From: Paulownia fortunei
Taxonomy: Eukaryota; Streptophyta; Magnoliopsida; Lamiales; Paulowniaceae
Assembly (NCBI GenBank): GCA_019321725.1
Contig: CM033115.1
Coordinates: 12,348,673-12,412,672, forward strand
Reading direction: 5' to 3'
Length of the DNA: 64,000 nucleotides
Shown here piece after piece: positions 13,111 to 25,800 of this stretch. The translations under genes and the position numbers were made by a program. Positions within the stretch are counted from its first letter, which is position 1. Each line of letters begins with the position of its first letter. The notes under the pieces are model-generated. The model worked only from the letters and a program-made list of their open reading frames with translations, made no database searches and had not been told where the DNA came from.

Positions 13111-13891
13111 TACTTAAATAGGAAATTAACAAACACTTCATTAATGTTTTTATGAATAGTTGGCAATTAATGAAGTTAATTAATCGGCTTTCTAATAAAG
13201 CTTTCTTCTTATCATCGTTAAATCCTTCTTTAAGGGTCACTCACTATGAATAACATTTTACAACTTTATATAATTTCATAATAAGAGAATATTATTGATA
13301 AAAAGAACCCCAATAATTATATTTAAAATGATTTAAGATAATATAATGCACATGCGTGCGAATACCACAATTATTGACTCGAGCTCGATTGTAAATGAGT
13401 CAAACTCTTGAAACCTTGAGCCTAAATTTACAAACTCAAGCTCATTTCTCGTCTAAAAATTTTTCAAGTCTTGACTCGATGCAAACTCGTTGGCATCACT
13501 ATGAGAACTAGGGTTGATTTTGAAGCTCTACAGACCAAGCTGCAGTTAGCTTCTACAATATTCTGCAGTATTCTTTGACACCATGAGGCCGGTAATAGAC
13601 GGAATTAATAAAAATCCTTGATATGAACGGAAGCATAAGATAATCATAAATAGATTCTATGAAACAAATTATTCTTAAATTATAAGTGTGATGATGCCTG
13701 TGATGCAGTATTAGTTGACGTACCAAGAACAAGAATCACATTATTACCCACATATAAAGAGGTAAGTATGTCCATTATAAGTGTTTATAGGTACATAACC
13801 ATCAAAGGTTTAGTATGAGAAAAGTAAAGTATCCTGGTGCCTCAGATTGAATCAGGTCTTCCTATACAGTGGCCAAAGTTGAAAACCAAAC
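13111..13891. other. Downstream flank and probable 3' UTR of the UBX gene
   Basis: 13350-13502 carries short GAGCTC/GACTCGAG-type motifs and an end-like TTGGCATCACTA, possibly a separate small transposon scar. The stretch just below 13892 is probably 3' UTR (minus strand). No poly(A) site can be fixed by eye. Confidence 0.35.
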
Positions 13892-16800
13892 TTACTTTCC
13901 ATCATCGTTGCCACCATATTGTGTAGAATTTCCATTCCAAAAGGCATTTCTGTCATTGAACCGACTGTCATCATCATCATGTTTTAAGGTGTGAATGTTG
14001 GCCCCTAAGGGAGAAGTTTGCTGCCTCTTGCTGTTGCTGCCACTCGAGGATGTACTTGGGTCAGATGAGTGCATTGGAAAAGGTCTACCTCCATCCCTAA
14101 GGGTATTTTGAAGTGAAGCATTTGGGCCTGCAACAAGAAAAGCAATCAGATTATGAGTCAGAATCCTTGCTGTTTATAGAGGTGTATAAATTGACGACTG
14201 GGAATTGGTACACCATCAACATCTTCTAATCAAAAGTAAGATGAATTAATATGAAACATCCTATGAGGATGAAGAAGCACGGAGCGCATGAGAAAACCAT
14301 TTAAACAGCCAAATTTATTAACGATCTACTGAGTTTTAATTCTCCTCAACAGGAATAATGCCACACAAATTTGTCCCTTCATCTGTCCCCTTGGCCCCAC
14401 CCTCCCCCCAATTTATGACAACCAGAAACCAGAGGGGTAGAAACAAATAAAAACCAAAACCACAATAAACTTCTAGTTGTGATGCATAATGACCACTATG
14501 AGCACCATCAAGCCTATTGTCATCGCTCAAAAATAAAAGTGAATATAAAGCACCAGCACCACAATCCCAACTCCCAAAACCACAACAATCACGAAATATG
14601 AGATTCCAAATCTATACTACTAGCTATTGAGATATGCTCTTGAATATTCTTTTGATGAAGATATGTAAGGATTTATGAAAAGGGCTATTTACAATTACAT
14701 CCCCTCTAAAATAACTAATATACCAACTCCTCCCTTCCCTCTTTCATAATTACAAAAACCTCGCCTCTAAGTTTACCACGTTTACCAAACTTCCCATGGC
14801 CCTGCTAATAGGTTTAGGACAGGAAACAACGACATTAGCAATTTTTTTTATTAAACTTCCTATTTTGCCCTTGACCCAACAGTCCTTACATTTTACTAAC
14901 CAAAATACTCTTAGTAGACTTGAAAATTGGAAGGATGTAAATGTAATACTTACATACATAGAAGGGGGAAAGTGTAATGAACCACTGTCTCTTCTTTATC
15001 CGCTCTCCCAGAGAAAGATTATAAAAGTAAAGAAAAGCAACTCCCACTCGAGAAGTCTCATATTAAGCAAACACTCAATCTTATTCAATTTCTACTTTCA
15101 CTCAAACCGATGGGAAAAGGACAGGTTAGGATGGAATGGAAGTTCGATGTGGGTGAAGCAAACTCCCAAGGAAAAGAATGTAATATAGTAAGCTCCGAAT
15201 CAATCAGCTGGTGAAGGTGGATACGAATAGACTTCACATCACCCATGGTCCAGTCCCTGGAGTTGTTTGCTAGGGACAGAGCAGCTCAGGTCAAGTATCT
15301 GTAGTAGACTAGTTCTTCTACTAGATCAGACATAAGACTCTCCCCATGCATTTGTCTGGTGTTAGTTAGGAGAACGTTTTTCCACCTATGTGAGAAACTG
15401 ACATCAAGGAGAAAACCCCTGTGAAAATTACACGATTTCCCTCAAGGAACAACCCTAAAAGATGCAAACAGGTAGTGGTTTTGCCTTCATAGAAAAGTTT
15501 CAAAATGAGACCATGCCTGATATTGATATAAAAAGTAGGGTTCCAACCTATACTGTTATAGAAGATGGAAGCTCACCAACCGGTATGATATAGGCAGCTA
15601 TAGGTCACCATCCTTTATCCAACAATACAAGTACTGGAAGTAAAAAAAATTAATCATTTGAGGCCAAACCGTTGGTGGTTGTTTTTTGACCCTCCCAAAT
15701 ATGTTAAGACTAACAATCATTCTTGCATTTGTCAAAGAAAAATGACTTGTTCAAATGCTTTTTCTAGTGTTGTTGGATTAAAATATAAAAAAGAGATGCG
15801 CCTTTGAAAAAAATTAGACTTCATTTTATATAGAAAAATAATTAAGAAATTTCTCTCTATTTTCCTTTTCTCCTGTCATTATTTTTTATTTTCTATTTTT
15901 TTTCCCTTTTTCAGTCATTACTTCTCTTGGCAATGTGGAAGATGAGGAAGAGAGGGACTGGTGTCGAATAGGGAGAAAGCGAGAATGGGTTGAGCAGTAG
16001 AGGGAGGAGAGCGACGGGGAGAAGGAGATGGGGGAAAGTAAAGTGGTGGCAGTGAGGAAAAATTTGAGAGCAAAGGGGAGAGATAAGGAGGGGAGGGAAG
16101 TAGTGAAGGGCGAGAGAGAGAGAGGAGCGGACGAAGAAGGGTGGGAGGATGGGATAGGAAAAAGAAAGAGGAAGGGGACAATAGAGAAAAGGGGAAAGGG
16201 AGAGAGGAGAGGATGGACGGCGTTGGGAAGGAAGAGAGAGAGGTGGTGATGGTGGCAAGGGAGAGGAGCAACAGAGAGAGGAAGGGGCGAGAAAGAGGAG
16301 GGAGGTGAGAGATGGAGAAAGAAGAGGGGAGGCCAGTGGTGGGGGAGGAAGAGAGTCGATTTAGGGTATGATATGCTGAGCCTCTAAAATTGAGTAAAAA
16401 CAATAAATATTAGGATTGAGTCTATTCTAAGAGCTCAATCCCAAGATTCATACTCTATAAATGGGAGGGGGGGCATAATGACATTTTGTAATTAAGATAT
16501 TTTAAACTTTTTAGGGAAATAAATTAAGTTATTGATATACTACAAAGACACTCCTTCAACTACAACTACAAAAATATTACAGCTCCAATCCTCAAATGTA
16601 CAAACATTACGACGACACTCGGACAGAATGGTCTAATAAATTGGTAATCTGTTGGACAAAATGGTAAATTCATGACTTCTGTGTAGTTTTTTTTTAACGG
16701 AGCAAAAAGGTTTTGTAATTATGAAATAGAGAGGGGAGAAGTTGATAATTTAACGTTTAAGTGTAATTAACTCTATGAAAAGATAGGGCATGTGCTACAG

Positions 16801-19800
16801 ACTCCATGATGAAAAAAAAAAAAAACAACAGAAACCGAGTATGTAAAGGTCTTGTGAGCTTGGCAACTTAGAATAAACCAGCTACAGACCTATCAATCTT
16901 TTGTGTCCAATCCAGATCACTAAAGAATCATAATGCGCAGCAACCAAGATTATCACCATCAGCAACCCCTAAAAAACCCAAAAATTCACATACCAAAAAA
17001 CAAGAGAGCATTTGGCTCCACCTTCCGAATGTCACACTCATATCAAACAGCACCATTTTGGATTTGGTACCAAGTTTCAACCATTTTTGGATACAAATTC
17101 CACTTTATCATAATTCCTTTGCGGAATCACCCATCTCTCAATACACCTACCATTTTACTCTCTCTCTCTCTCTTCATAAAAACTCCCACCCAAATACCCC
17201 AACCACTCTCCCTCTCTCCTTTTATTATAAACTATTACATCATCCTTTACATAATCATTATCAATTTTCATATTATTAATACATAACTAACTCCTTAATT
17301 TGAAACCACCAACATCACATTGGCATGACACGACATCAAATTTGGTACTATTTGAAAACAAAACCAAACACATTTCGAACATTTTCAACTCTTCAAAACA
17401 ACTCTTCCATACACATTTTCATTTTCAAACAAATGCCAAGGGGCATCTTTTTTCACTTTTCCCAACACAATTTACCACACACCCAAAAAATTTAGAATCA
17501 AACGGAGCAAATGATTTCCACTAAATTAGCTCATAAACTCATGGTACGTACACCACACCACAGAACCGTCATTGTAATGTGACTTGACCCCACTCCCATC
17601 AACAATCAGAGAACCACTTAAGCTTCTAAGAATGCTGCCTAACGCATCTTTAGCCAAAGCTCATAAGTATCATCCTTCTATGGCATTGTTATACCATCTG
17701 ACTTTGGGTGACTTCTTTTGGATATGATTTAAGAAATAGAATTAATAAAGTTATCCTACTTAGGTGTGCTAGATATAGTGTGTATTTGGGTCATTTTAGA
17801 GGTTCATGGAGTGGAGATAGTGGTTTGACAATTTGAAAACTTGAAGATTTTGAGAGGGATGGTCCGCTGTAGTGACAACAGTAGTTGGAGAAGTTGTGTT
17901 AATGGCAGTCACTAAAGTGTTTCTTTCTGTTAATTGGATATGAAAAATTGACAGATTGAGGCAGGACAAGACAAGGATTTGTGACAAAAAATACAGATGT
18001 GTTCCTTCATCTTTAAAGTTGTGGTTATTGAGAGTGTTTTGACAGAGTTTCATCACTTCAGAAAGTGGAAATGAATATCACCAAATTCAAACAAGAATGA
18101 AGAACATTCAAGCCGTGGAAAAAGAGAAATTCTAAAAGTTCTACAAATTCATAGGGACACAAATAATCAGGACTTTCGGCTAGTAAGAACATAAACTTAA
18201 ATAAGTTTGTGGTCATAATATAATTTGAGAACAAATACAGATTTCTGGAGATGATCTCACTCCATATTAAGTTTTATTATTTGCACAAAATTATTAAGAA
18301 ATGAAATTGATCCAACGAAATTAAGCAAAACAATGCCCATCTCTTACAGTTCACAGAAAATTTGAGAATCCTTTCACCTAGTCCAGCCAAACGAACAGAC
18401 ACTAAAATAGAAAATCCAAGAAAAAGCCCCAGCATTATGTCCAGTATTTCTAGAGCTAGGACTAGAGGATTTAGAGGCGTACCAAAAAGATTCCACTTAC
18501 TTGGCATAGAATAGATGAACCATATTACTTAGAAGTTTCTAATATAAGGAAAATTGTCAACCATGATTTTTCACCCACATTTATTTTTAGAAAGAGGAGA
18601 TAATTAATATAACTCACTATATTGCCATATGCCACTCTGGGATTCCTGGGCATCACTTGATGAGCTGGCACTTCTGCTAAGATAAGAAAAAGGGTTCACA
18701 TAAGATAAAATTCTTCTCACGGATGCCCAATATCCATCACTTGCATTTAAAGAGCCAGCATCATTTGAGGAATAAGTTTGATACTGCAATGATCCTCCTC
18801 TGTAATGAGAATTATTTTGGTGATGTTGAACCACAACCAATGCCTGCCTATTGAAGAGACCCAATTCTGATAATGTGTTGTCTAAATCTGTGCACATAAT
18901 AGAAGCCAGAAAGACAAAATATTCAAGAGCATGAACAATTTAGCACAGTGATACAGTATACAAGACAAAATATTGCTGAAAATAATCAAGAATATTTCAC
19001 TCAATACATTGCCCAACATCATATTAAACTAGCATGAATTATCATTGCACGACGTAAAAACAAAAATAGAAATTCATGGAAAAATAATTTTAACAAATCT
19101 AAACGAAAAGCTGGAAATTTCAAGAACAGAGTAATGATGTCTTCCTGACCAGTCTTCCTCACAAAATTAAAGTAAAAAAAAAAATAAAAAAAAAAAGAAA
19201 GAAAGAAACAAAAGATCAGTTATCACCAGAATAATCCATCCATTTCCTTCCTACCTTGTTCTGGTCATTTTTCAGTTGTCATACGTGCACATCCTGCTCA
19301 TTTAATGTAGTGTGAAATAAGAAAAGGTTATTTCCTCTCTCTATAAATAAGCCTTGTTCTTGCTTTATAATGAGCTAAAAATGTAATCCTTTGTAATGTG
19401 TGTCCGACTTACTTCTCGTAGACTAAGTCGACTTATCATCAGAATGTCAGCCTGTAAAAATTTGAAATTCCAATACTATAAAAGATCAATTCAAACAAGT
19501 TAAGGTTTAATGTTGTGCAGTCATGAGAAGTATAGATTGTGTACAAGCATCTATAGAGACATGCATAAATGTGTTTATTTGATATTAAAGCTTCCAGATC
19601 ACTTTCTTGCCCAAATTACGGTGCTCGTTGCATTCTCCTTCAACGGTGATTCACATAACATCTTTTCTCAGTTCACAAACAGAGAAACTCCAGGTAAATG
19701 GAATGCAGAAATCGAGATAACATGATTAAGAACACATAAAAAGAAGTCGTTTATTTGCCATGAAAAATCCCCTTCATTCCATATGCAACTCCCTACCTTT

Positions 19801-22800
19801 GATATGGCAAAGTTCTAGATCAATCAAGTACACAATAGCTAAAAAATATATATATATAGAATTAGCAATCAGAGCATACCTTGGTCATTGAAAACCTTGC
19901 GAGGGTAAGGAATTGCTATACCAAAAGCGCCCAAGCTGCTTGTTTGGTTTTCATTTATATAATCTTTGACCATTTTCAAGGTGTCCATCACGGAAAACTT
20001 GACTTGTAAGCTAGAACCATCAGGCAATCTGATATTTAGGAATACATCATTTGATTTAATGGCAGAGGAATCTGAAGCATCAGCTTTCTCAACTTCTGTA
20101 GCATCCTCTGTATTAAGATGTGCCACTTCACTAGCTTCATTGACAATCTCTCGAGAAACTTCATTGCTACTGCCCAAATGATTATCACCGGAGTCCAAGT
20201 TTTTTTCTGGGACAGGATATAAAACTTTAGGGTTATTTTGACCTATCTCAACAGGGTCCCCTGATGTATTTCCTGTTTCAGTTTTGGAAATAGACTCATC
20301 AAGTTCACCATCGTCCACCACATTAGAAAGACATGGTTCAGGAAAAGTCACACCATCATGCTTGGAATCTGTCTCCTGTCCATGACAGAAACATTCATAC
20401 AATTTAAAGCCAGTAGAATACAGTTAGCACAAATAATAACCAAAGCCCAAATGGAGTGACCTTAGAAGCATCTTCATAACTATTCCTATCTTCTGTTGTC
20501 TCAGAACGTAATGGTTGTCCAGCGTCTGGAGATATGATATGATCATCTGTCAAAGGTGTTGACACGTATGTCCTTGGTGTCACTTGCTCAGATGAAGCAG
20601 TCTCGGAAGTTCCAGAAGCAAGTGCAGCAGTCAAGAAAGCCGCAGTTGTCTCCTGGACCACAAACGTTCAGTGCATCATTGGCTCAAGTACCAAAAAGAG
20701 TAATTATAATAAACATTCAGTGCACAATTTAAACCTGATGTCATGTAATTACAACAAACATACAGATGGAAAACCGTAACTGTACCAAACACACATCCAG
20801 AAAATCAAAAATAATTTTTTGGCTGAAAGACGGTGAAATGGAGATGATGGGAAAATACGTGAGAGGCGGAAGGAAGTGATGCCCATTTGAGATGGTGATG
20901 GTAGTGGAGGGGATGGTAATGTTGGTAGTGAGATGAGGGTTAATGAGGATTAAGGAAGGTGGCAGAAGAGGGAAGAGGGGCGCAAGGTGGTAGAGATATA
21001 CAAGAACATTGGAAAACCAAAAGAAAAGAAAGCTGAAAAGCCAACCCAAACCAGAACAGAACACAATTTTCTGGTTTGGCCCAGTTTGCTTTCATACTAA
21101 AATTGGTTAGGTTTGGTTCTCTCAGATGAACCAATTTGTCTCAAATTAAACCAAATCACGAAATACACATACCCCTATTAGCAAAAGCAACAGACATACA
21201 TCCATCAGCAAGTAATATGTATCAATTAGAAAAACTACATTACTAGGTAATAAAGGTTCAAGAAGTCCATTAAGACATTGAAACTGGCAGCAGGGGAAAT
21301 AGGGGATTGTTTCAGAAGGACGTAAGACTTGGAGAATGTTCTAACGAGTGTCAAACACCAGCACAACCCACCTGAACGTGAAGACTTAGCCATGCCTTCT
21401 CAAGACGGGAAGCAAGAACATCAGCACTGACAAAGCCCTCTAAAAATTTGTCAATCAGAAAACAAAATAAAATGTAAAAACACCAAAATCAATTAAGCCT
21501 TAACTGCTTCACAAAATGAATTTTTTTTGCTATTAGAAACATACCTTTTTGCCAAAGTTGTACACCATTATATCCAATAGCAGTTATACAAGGGCTAGAA
21601 TGCTGTGGATCTGCGGAGTTTGATGCAAGGACACAAACTTTATCTATTTCTAAGTGCTTCAAAACCTATTTAGCTCAACACAATTTGACCAACCACTGAA
21701 TAAAACTGCCTTCTGTTTAATGAGGGGAAGTGCTCCCATCTTTGTTAGGTACAGGAATAGGAGAAGGGAGAGGGATGGGTGAGAAAATGATGACATTTCT
21801 ACTTCATTACTCCATCCATAAATGAATATGCGTTAAACTGAAAAGGAGTTATAGGTCAAAGTTGCAAGCTGCCATTTGATATAACTTTACTTTCTACCTT
21901 CACAACATATAGCAACCACTCCTTGGTATTCATATGATGTATTTAAGGGGATTTTTAGGAAATGAGTTTTTTTGGAAAGTATAAGGTGTGTGAACATCTT
22001 AAGAAAAGATAGGAGCATATCCATTGACAAAGGGAATAGCATTCTTTGTCTAACTTGTGAAAATGTAGGCTATTTAGTCTTCTAATACTTCACATTTTCA
22101 TTTGCTTCATCCCATCGAACATATGCTAAAGTTTTTAAGAAATGGGAAAATGACATCCCTCTTAAAACCAAGGCAAAAATTTGATAGATTGCTAAAGAAT
22201 CATCATTAACCATTTATTTCACCCATATTGGGGCCTTTTCTAGAACAATATTTGTAAGTTAAAGTCACTGGATGTGTCATATCCCACATTCACATTGATT
22301 GTGGGAGAAAATTTGGAATTGTTTATAAATGAGTACAACAAACTCCTCTAGCAACTTGGGTTAACCATTTTCGCAAAGTGGGGACAAGTGAGACATAGTT
22401 GCTAGCGGAGCCCATTGTGCTGGAATCTCGTTCCAACCCCATAGGCCTGGAGCATGACAAATGGTATCAAAGCCGACCTCAAGGGTACTCTTGGCGGGAG
22501 GTCGGCCGGATGTATATTGGGGGCCATCCTAGATTGTGAAGGAATGCAACGAGGACGTCACATGTCAAATCAGGGGGTGAATGTGATATCCCACATTGAT
22601 TGTGGGAGAAATTTTGGAATGATTTATAAGTGAGTACAATTTCCAGCACATTAGGCTAACCATTTTTGCAAAAATGAGGACAAGAGCGAAATAGTTGCTA
22701 GTGGAGCCCGTTGTGCAGAAAACTCTCTTTCGAGCCCTCACCCTGTGGGCCTAGAGCGTGACAATATTATGATATCCAACATTAATTTGGAGAAAAAAAT

Positions 22801-25800
22801 TGGAATAATTTACCAATGAGCACAATAGACTTCATTAGCAACTTGAGTTAACCATTTTCGTAAAATGACGATGAGGGTGAAGCAGTTGCTAATAGAGCCA
22901 TTGTGTCGGAGTCTCGCTTCCAAGCCGCACCTCATGGGCCAGGGCGTAACAAATGGTATCAGCGCCGACCACGGGGTACTATCGATGCGGGAGGACCAAC
23001 CGAATGTGTACTGGCGATCTTAGCGTGTGGAAAGAATGTGACAAGAACGTCGCATGTACAACGGGGAGTAATTGTGATATCCTACATTGATTGTGGGAGA
23101 AAATTTGGAATGATTTATAAGTGAGTACAATGAAATCCCTAACAACTTAGATTAATCATTTTCGCAAAGCGAGGACGAGTGTGAAATAATTGTTAGCAGA
23201 GCCTATTATGCTGGAGTCTTGCTTTCGGGCCCTACCTCGTGGCGTTAGGGCATGACAAATGGTATCAAAGCCGACCCCGAGGGTACTATCGGCGGGAGGT
23301 CCGTTCGGATGTTATACTGGGGCAGGACACAATCCTGGAATGTGGAAGGAAGCCGACGAGGATGTCGCATGTCCAACAATAGGGGAAGACAATTTGGAAA
23401 GGTTTATAAGTGAGTGCAATCTATGGTTATCAGCTCTTTGGCCCCATTTCGATGTATGATTGGAGAGCTCCCTGGCCCGACACATTCTTAATTGAAATTA
23501 GAAGCTATCAAGCGCACGTAGGCATTTGAGGTTAGAAATAAAATGAAAGACAATAAACTCATCTAGCAAATTGGATTAATCATTTTCACTAAACAAAGAC
23601 GAGTACGAAGTAATTTCTAGCAAAATCCGTCTGCCAGAGTCTCGCTTACGAGGCCCCACCTCGTAGACTCTGGACGTGACAGGGTGTGCGCTATTAGTCC
23701 AACTATTTGTCTAAAAGTATACACATTAACTGATGTTGATTAAAGGCGTCATAAGTAGTATATTTGTAGCTTCTACTCTAATTTGTTATCGTTCTCTTAT
23801 ATCCCAAGTATTTTAGGCCTGAAAATATCAACTCAAGGGGTTAACAACCAAGTAGGCATAAATAATTAACGGAACATGAAGAATCAACCATACAGAAACA
23901 CTTGAAATTCCAAGGCCAAAATAGAGAGAAAAAATAAGGAGCTTTTTGAGAGAGTAAAAAAATTGATGTGCGCATAAACAACAAACAGTTAAACCATTAA
24001 TCAGTTTTTTAACATTATCACTCCCCAATAATGCAGTACAATATTTCAGAATATTAAAATCATTAATTGGCCGCCCCAGTTTTACTAGCTCAGAAATGGG
24101 AAGTAAGCATTTTACCATCCCAACCAACCATGCAAGTTCTTCTAAATTTTTGAGGCACGGCATCAGTAATGGCATACAAGTATTTGACATAATTCCTACA
24201 ACTGACAGTGCTTAGAACTCAAAAGACTGAACAGATCCTGCTCACTTTCTAATACTGATGCAGCCAACTACTGCTTCTGTTTTCAATTTTAACAATTAGA
24301 TGTGAGTCTATAAGGACATGCCAAGAAAGAAGCAAACAAAATCCCTGGTCAAAGTAGTAACAGTTACTGTACTTTTCATGTTAATGCTCAACCAAGCAGA
24401 TGTTGCATCAAGTATAACGCTTTCACCTTTCCCATTCTAAATCCAGGTTTCATTTAACAGGTGACAAACTGTTAAATACTGTTCGAAATGCATCAGACTC
24501 CATACTCCAGTAGCTATAAAATAGTGTACACAAATACCCAGAAACAAGCATATATGAACATGTACCGGTATACAGTCATCCTTTTGATCACTAGTGCAAT
24601 AAAATTTTGGAGCAAAGTCATAAAGTACTAAAGCCTCCAAGTTCCAGAGCTTCCACTCACTATGCCTAGTTGTTTTTGCAGTTTACATAAAGTATATAAC
24701 TTCATCCTACAGTTATTTCACCAACAGTCCATGAAAAAAATGGCAAAGTTTTTCGAATAACTATCTTAATTGATGGTGCCAGTTTAGCCACCGAAAGGTA
24801 TATTAGTAAGTAGCTTCAAGAAAGGATACATATTGCTGAAAAATATGATGCTTCAGAGCTTCCTTCCAAGATGTGTAACAAAATGCAGTACTTTGACAAT
24901 GTCTCAGAAACCTGGATGCAGTATGAGATTATAAGAACAGAAACAGGAGACAATTAGTTCTAGATTCCAAAAATTATTAGCAGAAAACAGTGTCGTTCTG
25001 TGCATAGTAGGGAGAGCAAACATACATTTGGATCGATCCATGTGGATGTTTCTAAAAATTTTGACTCCGGATTGTCGCCTAGAACAGAAAAACGATAATG
25101 TCAAAAATAGGATCTCTTTTTTATTGATGACTAAAAATTACAGGAAGTTAAAAAATTGTCTTGGAAACTGTCAGTGGTAGCCAAAAGTTGTTCATCATGA
25201 TAATGTATAACAGAAAACATACATTAGCTTACAAACTAGCAAGAAATAGTAGAGAATGGCATGCAAACACTGAAGAGATAAATCTTTCACAGTTAACTAG
25301 CAAATCCAAAATCCAAGCATGTGAGTTTAAGATATTTAAAGTGCGAGAAAGCATTCTATATGATATAACTATAAGATTAAGCTTGGCTAATTTGCAAATT
25401 CTGGATAATTCTACCCAGCTACAAGACTGGCCAAATCACCTCAAATTCCTATTATTCCATTCTAATTACCAAATGCACCTTCCATAATTAAATCAGATAG
25501 GCTTCTTTATATGTAAACAAAATACATAAAAAAGAGTATGACGATGTAGCCAAGTTGCAAAGAGTGCACAAAAACATCATTATAAAGACGTAAAAACTTA
25601 CAAATTCCAGAAGTAAGATCTATGTTAATGAAACAAAAAGCCACATTTTTTAAGGAAATCAAGACCTGGACCAACAAAATATACAGCATCAAAAACTGAT
25701 AGATAAACTCTAATCAATAATCTGCTCCTTTCCCACTTCTAGAGCTAACTTACTCAGTCTCTTCTATCGTACTTCATGAAGCTTTACCCTATTCAGTCGC

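Noticed and set aside
13350..13502. GAGCTC/GACTCGAG-rich stretch as a regulatory cluster of the UBX gene
   Set aside because: It lies downstream of the gene and ends with a transposon-like TTGGCATCACTA; more likely a transposon scar.
15911..16403. Long Pro/Ser/Leu-rich open frames on the minus strand and a Lys/Gly/Glu-rich one on the plus strand
   Set aside because: They arise from a purine-only tract that lacks stop codons in several frames at once; no domain is recognisable.
19966..20181. 71-codon plus-strand frame
   Set aside because: Shadow of exon 7 of the UBX gene, whose splice sites and UBX motifs support the minus strand.
22275..23681. CRISPR-like repeat/spacer look of the array
   Set aside because: Repeats are about 184 bp with PBS and polypurine tracts between them, in a plant intron; this is LTR structure, not CRISPR.
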